Below are positions 32,496 through 39,257 of a stretch of 39,257 nucleotides of DNA, piece by piece. Source of the DNA: Prevotella sp. 885 (GTDB lineage: Bacteria; Bacteroidota; Bacteroidia; Bacteroidales; Bacteroidaceae); contig NZ_NOVE01000036.1 of the NCBI RefSeq assembly GCF_002265625.1, positions 1 to 39,257 on the forward strand, read 5' to 3'. The position numbers and the translations under genes are program-made. How positions within the stretch are numbered: position 1 is the stretch's first letter; each line of letters begins with the position of its first letter. The notes under the pieces were generated by a model. The model saw nothing but the letters and a program-made list of their open reading frames with translations, was not told where the DNA came from and searched no databases.

Positions 32496-34943
32496 ATGTT
32501 CAGCACTCGTATAAAGATTCTTGTCGGTTATGGGCTTCTTGCCATTGTGTTGTTGTCAGCCACATGGATGATTTATGACAACACCCGATCATTGACAGCC
32601 GTCAACCGCGCCTCAGAAAGGCTTTTGGCACGCCGCGACATTGTGGACTCTCTGGTCTATTCGATGCTTGAGACGGGCAACGCCGAACGATCCATACTGC
32701 TCGGCGACGCCGGTGAATGGCAACGGTTCAGCCATGCCATCAACAACTCCATGGACAAGGCACGCCAACTGCGCCCCTTGCTCTCTGACACCATGAAGCA
32801 GCAACGACTCGACTCGCTCATTGATCTCCTCAACTGCAAACGCGAGAACACACTGCTCGTAATGGCAGAACTGGGCAAGGACAGCCGCGACATCTACTTC
32901 TCAAATAAGTTGCGGGCGCTGCATAGCGGAATTGACTCTGTGGTAATCAATCCAAAGACGGAAGAACGACGCGAACAACACGAGACGGTGTACGAGATAG
33001 TGAAGAGCAGACGCGGCTTCTTCAGACGGTTGGGCGACGCTTTCCGACGCCAACACTCTGACACCGTAGGCATGACGCACATATATAAACAGCCCACCGA
33101 CACCGTCAATCACAGACTAAACATCGCCAACTCCGTGGCTAACGCCCTCGCAGAAATTCATCATGACGAACAACGGGCTCGCGGACAACGACAGGAAATA
33201 ATAGCCAACCGCAACAACCAACTGCAGCTGGTGAGCATCCAGCTGGCGTGGCGCACGGAGCAACTGCTTGAGGACATCCAGACCGACGAGCACAACGCCC
33301 TGCTCAAGACCATCAACAAAGCCATCAGTTCACGACGGGCTATGATTATAAGGATAGTAGGACTCGGACTGCTCGCCATTCTCTCGGCAGCCATTCTCGT
33401 GGTCTACATCCTACGAGACATACGCCGGGAACGTCGCGACCGCAACCGCATCCTTGAGGCAAAGGCAGAAACCGAACGTATAATGCAACAGCGCGAACGT
33501 CTGCTGCTGACCATCACGCACGACATCAAGGCTCCGGCTGCGTCAATAGCAGGATTCATCGACCTGATCAGCGAATACGTTGACCGCCCCAAAGCCGTGG
33601 GCTATCTGCAGAGCATTGCCGGATCGTCAAAGCATCTGCTACAGCTCGTCTCTGCCCTGCTGGACTATCACCAGCTGGAGAGCGGCAAGGCGGAACTGCA
33701 TGAGGTGAGCTTTGCGCCGGCTTCGCTTGTGCGCGAGTGTACGGACGGCATGCAGCCGCAAGCTATGGCGAAGCATCTGCGTCTGACGGCGGACATACGC
33801 ATGGAGGACACGATGATGTGTCGTTCGGACGCGTTCCGCATAAAGCAGGTGATAAACAATCTTGTGAGCAACGCCATTAAATACACCGACAAGGGCGAGG
33901 TGACCGTAACCGTGGTTGTGGCTAACGCACGGTTGACCATCAGCGTTACGGACACGGGATGCGGAATGACGCCGGAGGAACAGCAGCGCGTCTTCCTTGC
34001 ATTCACCCGTCTGCCCGGCGCACAAGGCAAGGAGGGCGTAGGTCTGGGACTGTCCATAACACGCGAGATAGTGCAGATGCTCGGCGGAACCATCAACGTC
34101 AGTTCGCGTAAGGGCAGCGGATCGAAGTTTAAGGTTGTTATTCCCGTGGAAGTGCTTGCCAATAGCGCACCCGTAATAGCTACAGCCAAGATAGATAATA
34201 ATAAATCTGAGGAAGCCGCCACCGTATCCCATGACGCTAAGGATATATCCGTGCTAATCGTGGACGACGACAAGCTGCAGCAGCAGTTGCTCACAGAGAT
34301 GTTCTCACGAATGGAAGGCATAAACCTCAACGTCGTCACCACCACACATGCCAACGAAGCCATACGTCTCGCCAACGAGATGAAGCCACGTATTGTCTTC
34401 ACGGACATAGAGATGCCGGAGATGAACGGTAGTGAAATCATGCGACGCATACGCAGCAAAATGGAAGCAACGTTCGTGGCAATGACCGCCCACGAACAAA
34501 GCATAATGCCTCAGCTTCGCAAGGACGGCTTCGACGCCTGCCTGTTCAAGCCGTTCAACGTGCAGACTCTCGCCGCAACCATCTGTCAGCTTACCGGCAT
34601 CATAGTAAAGGTGAAAGCGGAAAGCAGCGCCACGGAAACCGACAGCCTACGCTCTGCCCTACTGCCCTTCACCGACGGCGACCCAGAAGCCGAACGACAG
34701 ATTATCGACGACATACACAAGTCAATAGATGAATATCTCGATATGCTGAAAGACGTTTCCGACGCAGACCAGATAGCCAAGGCGGCACACAAGGCAATGC
34801 CTCTGCTGGAGATGATACAGCCGGGAAAGAACAGTTGGCTGACGCCACTTACGCCCGAACATATCGGCGAAACAGAAGAAAAAGAGCGTGAGAAACTGAC
34901 AATTCAGCTCGTAGAAAGGCTCAAACAAATAAAAAACCTATAA
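32496..34943 (+). CDS. hybrid sensor histidine kinase with receiver and HPt domains
   Basis: This 815-aa protein has membrane helix 1 at about residues 7-27, a long helical periplasmic domain (28-284), and membrane helix 2 at about 285-305. The HisKA site is H342 in THDIKAPAAS. The HATPase region carries N-box NNLVSNAIKY (454-463), DTGCGM near 486-491 and GVGLGLS near 514-520. A receiver domain follows with D637 in FTDIEMPEMNG and K685 in LFKPF. The C-terminal ~100 residues look like an HPt domain with H765 in AAHKAMP. A full relay His-Asp-His is thus within one chain, and the next gene, an NtrC-type regulator, supplies the final Asp. The periplasmic signal is unknown. Confidence 0.88.
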   Translation: MFSTRIKILVGYGLLAIVLLSATWMIYDNTRSLTAVNRASERLLARRDIVDSLVYSMLETGNAERSILLGDAGEWQRFSHAINNSMDKARQLRPLLSDTMKQQRLDSLIDLLNCKRENTLLVMAELGKDSRDIYFSNKLRALHSGIDSVVINPKTEERREQHETVYEIVKSRRGFFRRLGDAFRRQHSDTVGMTHIYKQPTDTVNHRLNIANSVANALAEIHHDEQRARGQRQEIIANRNNQLQLVSIQLAWRTEQLLEDIQTDEHNALLKTINKAISSRRAMIIRIVGLGLLAILSAAILVVYILRDIRRERRDRNRILEAKAETERIMQQRERLLLTITHDIKAPAASIAGFIDLISEYVDRPKAVGYLQSIAGSSKHLLQLVSALLDYHQLESGKAELHEVSFAPASLVRECTDGMQPQAMAKHLRLTADIRMEDTMMCRSDAFRIKQVINNLVSNAIKYTDKGEVTVTVVVANARLTISVTDTGCGMTPEEQQRVFLAFTRLPGAQGKEGVGLGLSITREIVQMLGGTINVSSRKGSGSKFKVVIPVEVLANSAPVIATAKIDNNKSEEAATVSHDAKDISVLIVDDDKLQQQLLTEMFSRMEGINLNVVTTTHANEAIRLANEMKPRIVFTDIEMPEMNGSEIMRRIRSKMEATFVAMTAHEQSIMPQLRKDGFDACLFKPFNVQTLAATICQLTGIIVKVKAESSATETDSLRSALLPFTDGDPEAERQIIDDIHKSIDEYLDMLKDVSDADQIAKAAHKAMPLLEMIQPGKNSWLTPLTPEHIGETEEKEREKLTIQLVERLKQIKNL

Positions 34944-35000
34944 CTTTGCAGAAGATTTCTGCTTCGTAGAAGATATTAAGGATACACTATATATTGAGAT

Positions 35001-36350
35001 ATGCCACATATATTAATAGTAGAAGACGACATTGCTTTTGGCACAATGCTACAGACTTGGTTGCGCAAGAAGGGATTCGAGGTGGACAAGGCCACGTCGG
35101 TGGGAGCTGCCGTGAAACTGCTCTCGCCTAACGACGGAGTTGACCTTGTGCTCTCAGACCTGCGTCTGCCCGACCATGACGGACTGCGTCTGCTCGCATG
35201 GATGCACGAACATAACATCTATGCCCCATTCATCGTAATGACCAATTACGCTGAAGTGCAGAACGCTGTCCTTGCAATGAAGTCGGGAGCAGCAGACTAT
35301 ATTGCCAAGCCTGTGCAGCCCGACATCCTGTTGCAGAAAATCAACGATGCGATGGATCAGAATGCTCAGCAAGTAAATCCAACGCCCAAAACTCAAAATT
35401 CAAAACTCAAAACTCAAAATCCGGAAACCGCGCCACGCTACATTGAGGGAAAGAGTGAGGCGTCGCGACAGCTCTATAGCTACGTGGAACTTGTGGCGCC
35501 CACCCCGATGTCCGTACTGATACTCGGAGCTTCGGGCACGGGAAAGGAATATGTGGCACACCGCATTCATGACCTCAGCCCACGACATGACCGACCGTTC
35601 TTCGCCCTCGACTGCGGCGCCATACCACGCGACGTAGCTGCATCAGAGTTTTTCGGTCATAAGAAAGGTTCGTTCACGGGTGCCGATACAGACAAGCGCG
35701 GCGCCTTCGAAGCGGCTAACGGTGGCACGCTGTTCCTCGACGAGGTGGGCAATCTGAGCTACGACGTGCAGGTGCAATTACTTCGCGCCTTGCAGGAACG
35801 CCGCATCCGACCGGTCGGTGGCACGGAGGAGATTCCCATCGACATACGCCTGGTATGCGCCACGAACGAGAACCTTGCCGATGCCGTAAGCGAGGGACGA
35901 TTCCGCGAAGACCTCTATCACCGCATCAACGAGTTCACCATCTACATGCCGAAGCTCTCGGAGCGCGGCACCGACCTCTTCCTCTTTGCCGACCTCTTCA
36001 TGCGCCACGCCAACGAGGAGCTTAATCGCTCGGTGGAAGGTTTCGATTCGGCTGCAGCCGAACTGCTTGCCTCCCACTCATGGCCTGGCAATCTGCGCGA
36101 ACTTAACAACGTCGTGAAACGCGCCGTACTCCTCACCCGCGGCAATCTCATCACCGCCACAGAGCTGACACTCGCTATGGGACCGACGCAGCCTGCCCCA
36201 GTAACAGCCCTGTACGACGAAGACTCAGAGCGTTCACGCATCGTAGCCGCCCTGCAACAGACCAATGGCAACAAGGCAAAGGCAGCACGACTGCTCGGAA
36301 TAGACCGAAAGACCATATACAATAAAATGGAAAAGTTAGGGATAGAGTAA
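35001..36350 (+). CDS. NtrC-family sigma54-dependent response regulator
   Basis: This 449-aa protein has a receiver domain (ILIVEDD at 4-10, phospho-acceptor D53 in LSDLRLPD, K103 in AKPV), a linker (about 118-147), a sigma54-interaction AAA+ domain (Walker A GASGTGKE 176-183; GSFTGA loop 223-228, a Ser variant of GAFTGA; Walker B LFLDEVG near 244-250; arginine-finger region FREDLYHR) and a Fis-type HTH (NKAKAARLLGIDRKTIYNKM). It follows the hybrid kinase by 57 bases and is its evident partner. The linker contains TQNSKLKTQN, coded by a simple AACTC/AATTC repeat. The perfect sigma54 promoter at 31878 is its likely local target. Confidence 0.93.
   Translation: MPHILIVEDDIAFGTMLQTWLRKKGFEVDKATSVGAAVKLLSPNDGVDLVLSDLRLPDHDGLRLLAWMHEHNIYAPFIVMTNYAEVQNAVLAMKSGAADYIAKPVQPDILLQKINDAMDQNAQQVNPTPKTQNSKLKTQNPETAPRYIEGKSEASRQLYSYVELVAPTPMSVLILGASGTGKEYVAHRIHDLSPRHDRPFFALDCGAIPRDVAASEFFGHKKGSFTGADTDKRGAFEAANGGTLFLDEVGNLSYDVQVQLLRALQERRIRPVGGTEEIPIDIRLVCATNENLADAVSEGRFREDLYHRINEFTIYMPKLSERGTDLFLFADLFMRHANEELNRSVEGFDSAAAELLASHSWPGNLRELNNVVKRAVLLTRGNLITATELTLAMGPTQPAPVTALYDEDSERSRIVAALQQTNGNKAKAARLLGIDRKTIYNKMEKLGIE
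35388..35420 (+). repeat. in-frame AACTC/AATTC simple repeat in the regulator linker
   Basis: AAACTCAAAATTC followed by AAAACTCAAAACTCAAAATC codes the linker residues TQNSKLKTQN between receiver and AAA+ domains. It is the same repeat type as at 8001-8033 and 4569-4597, here inside a gene. Confidence 0.6.
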
Positions 36351-36416
36351 CCCCACTCTCACCCCTAACTTTTCCATGCCTTATAAACCTCCAATCCTTT
36401 CACAATCAGAAGGATA

Positions 36417-36941
36417 TTATAGTATTTCCAACGCAATTTTTGCACAGGCTTCAGCATCCGCCAGTGCATGATGATGATGTGTCAGATCATAACCGCAGCG
36501 TGCCGCTATAATGTCCAGATTGTGATGTCCCTGTGGCCAAACCTTGCGAGAACGGACGAGCGTACAGAAGAAAGGATAATCGGGATAATCCATCTGATAT
36601 ACCCGAAAGACGGCTTTCAGACAACTCTCGTCAAACGCCTTATTATGAGCCACAAGCGGCAGATACTCACTTCCTAACCGCTTCTGCTCATCGGCAGACA
36701 AGCGTAGCTTCGGCTCAATCTGTGCCCATACTTCGGGGAAGACGGGCGCAGCGTCGGTGTCAGCAGCAGTGAGACCATGCACCTGAGTGCACCTGTAATT
36801 ATAATACTCAGGTTCGGGCTTGATAAGCGAGTAGAACTTATCCACCACCTCACCGCCACGCACTATGATAACGCCAACAGAGCAGACAGACGACCGCGCG
36901 TAGTTGGCAGTCTCGAAATCTATTGCAGCAAAGTCTTGCAT
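36417..36941 (-). CDS. DEDDh 3'-5' exonuclease (DnaQ-like)
   Basis: This 174-aa protein consists of a single DnaQ-type exonuclease domain: FAAIDFETAN (motif I, D8 and E10), AHNKAFDESCL (motif II, near 98-108) and HHALADAEACAK (motif III, H and D, near 156-167). Stand-alone enzymes of this size are commonly annotated as a 3'-5' exonuclease or epsilon-like subunit, removing nucleotides from DNA 3' ends. No BRCT or other domain is attached, although some Bacteroidales homologues have longer forms. It is transcribed alone, converging with the sigma54 regulator gene; 36351-36416 between them has no clear terminator hairpin. Confidence 0.88.
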   Translation of the reverse strand: MQDFAAIDFETANYARSSVCSVGVIIVRGGEVVDKFYSLIKPEPEYYNYRCTQVHGLTAADTDAAPVFPEVWAQIEPKLRLSADEQKRLGSEYLPLVAHNKAFDESCLKAVFRVYQMDYPDYPFFCTLVRSRKVWPQGHHNLDIIAARCGYDLTHHHHALADAEACAKIALEIL

Positions 36942-36987
36942 TCTGATTTTTCTTTAATACTTGTTATACATTCCGTTTTATATTCTA

Positions 36988-36995
36988 CAAAGGTA
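36988..36995 (-). promoter_or_regulatory. -7 box of the exonuclease gene
   Basis: In minus-strand sense TACCTTTG matches TAnnTTTG, 46 bases before the ATG at 36941. Confidence 0.5.
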
Positions 36996-37029
36996 TGCAA
37001 AACTTGCGTATTAAGGCATGTCATCCGAC

Positions 37030-37420
37030 ACAATATTTGCATCTCTAATGCTCAATACTATGAGCTGAGCGCACAACAAAATCTTTGGTACGAAATTCTT
37101 GAGTTTTGAGCGTGCAGCGATAGTATGCTGACATACAGCTGATTATGCAGCTGAGAAGAGAAGTGTGCAATGAATGACGGAGCAAAACAAGCATCATTGG
37201 GTTGCTATAGAGCCACTTTTACACTGCAATAGTGCCACTTTTATCATGCAATAGCGCCACTTTTACACTCTAATAGTGGCACTATTGCAGTGTAAAAGTG
37301 GCGCTATTGTTAAGCTCGGGTGCTGTTTGCACAGCAAAACACCGTAAAAACAGCAATATGGAACTCTAGAATCAATTTTTATTTTGTAACAGCTTTTTAC
37401 TCTTTGCACGATATTTGTAA
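37030..37420 (+). repeat. structured noncoding repeat element, copy B
   Basis: This ~391-bp stretch has the same order of conserved blocks as 4162-4550: ACAATATTTGCAT, GAAATTCTTGAGTTTTGAGC, GGGTTGCTATAGAGCCACTT, and a closing TTTTTATTTTGTAACAG with TTTTTACTCTTTG. The two differ by scattered substitutions and most strongly in the hairpin segment. No credible gene lies in it on either strand. It is followed 64 bases later by a 33-bp threefold array, as copy A is, but here no ATPase gene follows. Confidence 0.75.
37213..37309 (+). other. overlapping perfect hairpins in copy B
   Basis: A perfect 26-bp inverted repeat pairs 37213-37238 with 37276-37301 (loop 37 bases). Inside the loop, 37249-37269 is a perfect 21-bp complement of 37289-37309. 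Both left arms thus compete for the same right arm, as in a two-state switch. The three left-side units are variants of CAATAGTGCCACTTTTA. Confidence 0.75.
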
Positions 37421-37484
37421 CTACCCAGCACCCCTATGGCATGAGTAGTTACTGCGTTCTATTTTAGTTAACAAAAATCAAAAT

Positions 37485-37583
37485 AGGGGATTTTGCAAGT
37501 ATTTGCTTGTTTAAATTTGGGGATTTTGCTAACTTTACAGCAAATAAAAAAGGTGATTTTGCATATTTGCAGCACAAAAACGA
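37485..37583 (+). repeat. second threefold 33-bp array
   Basis: AGGGGATTTTGC starts at 37485, TGGGGATTTTGC at 37518 and AGGTGATTTTGC at 37551: an exact 33-bp period, as in 4707-4805, each unit with a TTTTGC or TTTGC core. Outside the cores the units differ. TATTTGCAGC ends the array as TATCTTTGCAG ends the first one. Confidence 0.7.
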
Positions 37584-37585
37584 AG

Positions 37586-37655
37586 TTAGCTTCATCGGGC
37601 AACGAAAGTAGTTTCGGTATCCGATGAAACTACTTTCGATGGACGATGAAGCTAA
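37586..37655. terminator. long interrupted palindrome, probable terminator of the minus-strand operon
   Basis: TTAGCTTCATCG (37586-37597) pairs with CGATGAAGCTAA (37644-37655), and inside it CGAAAGTAGTTTC (37603-37615) pairs with GAAACTACTTTCG (37626-37638), leaving a small internal loop and a 10-base end loop. On the minus strand it is followed by CTTCGTTTTTG. It lies 42 bases after the stop of the minus-strand gene at 37697. Confidence 0.65.
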
Positions 37656-37696
37656 TATACTTACGGAGGGAATTCTTTCTCCATTAACGTTTCCTT

Positions 37697-38377
37697 TTAT
37701 TGCTCTGAAGATATAGAAGCAAATAAAGTTACTTTTTGAGGAGTTGCTTCTCTGTATGTCCAGTAAAGGCAGCTCCCTTCGGGGAAGGTATCCATGTATT
37801 CGTTAAGAGAAGCCAATTGCTTGGATAGAAGTTTCTCGTCGTACTTACCAACTGTAAACGACAGAAGATATTTGCCATTGTCTTTTAGATTGACTGGCTT
37901 TAAGTGGCTGATAGCCTCAGCTATGTCGTCTTGATATTCATAAGAATAGATAGATACCTCATTCTTTCCTCTGATGATATCGGAGAAACTTCTGAAATCA
38001 AAGCCTACCATACCATGTATCTCCACATTCTCATGGTACACTTGCAAGAAGTGCTTCAACTCCATATATGGATTGCAGCCTGGCTCTGGAAGGAAAGACA
38101 AGATAGAGTCGATATCAGATTCATCCTTGATGCAGAGTTCCGGAGTCATTTTTACGACTACATTCTTTCTGGCACGTTCGTGGTTCTCCAATACCTGATG
38201 AACATGTTCTGCTCCTTCGGCAGTAGATACCACTACCATATTGATAAGTGTGCAAGAACGGTCCTCGATGGAATACATTCCTTCTGAGCGAAGCTGATTG
38301 ATAGCTTGCTGACTAACATCGTCAGCAGCTATCAGCAGCAATGAATCAAATGCGATTTCTTTCATGAGAAGACTCAT
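37697..38377 (-). CDS. uncharacterised protein with FtsZ/tubulin-like C-terminal pattern
   Basis: I do not recognise a named family for this 226-aa protein. The part from GMVGFDFRSFSDIIRG through NEVSIYSYEY and DDIAEAISHL resembles the FtsZ stretch around DFADVRTVM and the following helix. The end, KYLLSFTVGKYDEKLLSKQL, CLYWTYRE and KVTLFASI, follows the order of the FtsZ C-terminal domain (VLVNITGG..., IIFGA..., VRVTVIA). There is no GGGTGTG tubulin signature, so GTP binding is doubtful. The frame opens with a GTG at 38383; I prefer the ATG at 38377. It follows the UDG-like gene by a short gap on the same strand, so both are probably one operon. The FtsZ resemblance is a hypothesis. Confidence 0.55.
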   Translation of the reverse strand: MSLLMKEIAFDSLLLIAADDVSQQAINQLRSEGMYSIEDRSCTLINMVVVSTAEGAEHVHQVLENHERARKNVVVKMTPELCIKDESDIDSILSFLPEPGCNPYMELKHFLQVYHENVEIHGMVGFDFRSFSDIIRGKNEVSIYSYEYQDDIAEAISHLKPVNLKDNGKYLLSFTVGKYDEKLLSKQLASLNEYMDTFPEGSCLYWTYREATPQKVTLFASISSEQ

Positions 38378-38401
38378 TATCACTATTAAGATGAACTATT
38401 A

Positions 38402-39091
38402 TTACTTTAAGGCACTCGCCTCAAAACATTTATTATTCATATGACTACTCCAGTATCCAGGACGTGCTTTCTCAACACTAATCATAGCTTTGAATAATTC
38501 AAGAAAATACATAGACATACTTTCTTTTTCGTCACCATCCTTATATTTTTGAGTTCTTGATGGGTGGAACATATCTATAAATGGATATGATTTACCATCT
38601 ATCACCAACTCATATATCTTTACCGGGTTATAGCCATCTCCACCATAAAGCTCCTCTCCCCAATCAAACAGATTGTCAATTATGTTGTAGCACACATCAC
38701 CACCCAAGATGACAGAAGGGTTACAGAATCGAATCTGCTCTTTCAACACTTCAATTCCTTTCTTTGCATACTCCTTTAAGTCACTTCGCACTGAGCGCTT
38801 TTTACCATCAGATTTCTTAATGTTGATATAAGCTGCATCAGAAAGGTAATACACTAAATCATCATTGTCAGATTGGTTTACAAAGTCTATTACCTCTTTC
38901 TCTGAAACTTCATTAAAACCTTTATTTGACAATAGATGAATCAAGCTAAGATATTGACGCAGACGACTACGTAATGTTCTTTGGGCTTTGAAAGGAATAA
39001 TTTCTTCTCCAATCTCTTTTGCAATACCATCTTGATTGAGACTATATGACACATGCCCCTTATCATAAGCCTCCCGGTTCATTATCATCAC
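38402..39091 (-). CDS. uracil-DNA-glycosylase-like protein, 5'-truncated by an IS
   Basis: In the 229 codons left I see NPSVILGGDVCYNIIDNLF (about 125-143) and FIDMFHPSR (about 172-180), the two distal motifs of the uracil-DNA glycosylase fold (HPS being motif II). The N-terminus is abnormal: reading in frame upstream of the start, the sequence continues FPDKYASTPFKVMIMNREAYD up to a TGA at the IS end (39136). KVMIMNREAYD looks like the motif I region (K-[IV]-hydrophobic-x-x-[KN]-x-E) of UDG-like proteins. So the real start was removed by the IS, and the present GTG/ATG starts near 39090 cut into motif I. The product is probably inactive unless read from IS sequence. Confidence 0.5.
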   Translation of the reverse strand: MMIMNREAYDKGHVSYSLNQDGIAKEIGEEIIPFKAQRTLRSRLRQYLSLIHLLSNKGFNEVSEKEVIDFVNQSDNDDLVYYLSDAAYINIKKSDGKKRSVRSDLKEYAKKGIEVLKEQIRFCNPSVILGGDVCYNIIDNLFDWGEELYGGDGYNPVKIYELVIDGKSYPFIDMFHPSRTQKYKDGDEKESMSMYFLELFKAMISVEKARPGYWSSHMNNKCFEASALK

Positions 39092-39130
39092 TTTGAACGG
39101 AGTTGAAGCATACTTATCAGGGAAAATTAC

Positions 39131-39257
39131 GGCTCACCTGAAAAAGTGTGTGGATTAAGCATACAATCTTGTTAGTCTGAAGAGAAAGAATTTCTTGTCA
39201 ATGATACCCCGAAGTTGTGCTCTGAAATGCTTGACTTTTGCATTGAAAGATTCTGCA
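39131..39257 (-). mobile_element. 3' end of a second ISAon1-like insertion sequence
   Basis: The terminal segment after the transposase stop matches that of the left IS (minus-strand CCACACACTTTTTCAGGTGAGCC). I take the end near 39131. The element reads into the window from the right edge, opposite to the left IS. Confidence 0.6.
39155..39256 (-). CDS. ISAon1/ISL3-type transposase, C-terminal fragment
   Basis: From the window edge, 33 codons on the minus strand read AESFNAKVKHFRAQLRGIID then KKFFLFRLTRLYA and stop at 39155-39157. This is the same transposase tail as at the left edge, but clearly diverged in sequence, so the two IS are related rather than recent copies of one element. Confidence 0.8.
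   Translation of the reverse strand, partial: AESFNAKVKHFRAQLRGIIDKKFFLFRLTRLYA

Noticed and set aside
36777..37109. 110-codon plus-strand frame
   Set aside because: It is mainly the antisense of the DEDDh exonuclease gene and runs into repeat copy B.
4162..37420. composite transposon or prophage bounded by the two structured repeats
   Set aside because: The copies are direct repeats but differ at many positions, and the ~32 kb between them is mainly ordinary chromosomal genes without integrase, phage or transfer genes.

Overview
The window looks like chromosomal DNA of a gut or oral Bacteroidales, most likely Prevotella/Segatella. The grounds are: promoter -7 boxes of the form TAnnTTTG in front of many genes instead of sigma70 boxes; fimbrillin/DUF3575/DUF5119 genes for type V pili; a TonB receptor with a periplasmic GH36 alpha-galactosidase and a DUF6377 regulator; a DUF4143 ATPase; and ISAon1-like insertion sequences. 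No rRNA, tRNA or CRISPR array was found. The species call is inference from gene content; no database was searched.

Layout: 1-127 is the 3' end of an ISAon1-like IS. 121-1964 is an AT-rich two-gene module (phosphoribosyltransferase + DprA-like protein) resembling the ShosTA toxin-antitoxin/anti-phage system, with its 5' end abutting the IS. 2008-4135 has an AlbA_2/HATPase regulator and an XRE protein behind a CCGACCG iteron cluster. 4162-4832 is a gene-free structured repeat plus three 33-bp iterations leading into a DUF4143 ATPase (4833-6179) and a 29-codon gene remnant. 6395-9806 holds an SDR, a methyltransferase and a divergent Dxs-like enzyme, all on the minus strand. 10042-16451 is an alpha-galactoside locus. 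16659-22424 is a four-gene pilus operon with hairpins between its late genes. 22710-24340 is a BlaI/BlaR1-TonB pair. 24415-30266 has a lipoprotein and a giant exonuclease-RecQ-UvrD fusion. 30479-31723 is serB. 31878-36350 is a sigma54 unit: a -24/-12 promoter, a small secreted protein, a terminator, a hybrid kinase with receiver and HPt, and an NtrC-type activator. 36417-36941 is a DEDDh exonuclease. 37030-37655 is the second copy of the structured repeat and 33-bp iterations. 37697-39091 has two minus-strand genes (one with an FtsZ-like C-terminal pattern, one UDG-like and truncated), cut by a second, inward-facing ISAon1-like IS at 39131-39257.

The strongest candidates for new biology are (i) the paired ~390-bp noncoding element whose hairpins are kept although the sequence differs, each copy followed by three repeats of exactly 33 bp; (ii) the self-contained sigma54/phosphorelay/small secreted protein unit; (iii) the IS-clipped ShosTA-like module; and (iv) the IS-clipped UDG-like/FtsZ-like gene pair. 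Together the two IS ends delimit the window and have each apparently removed the 5' end of the neighbouring gene.
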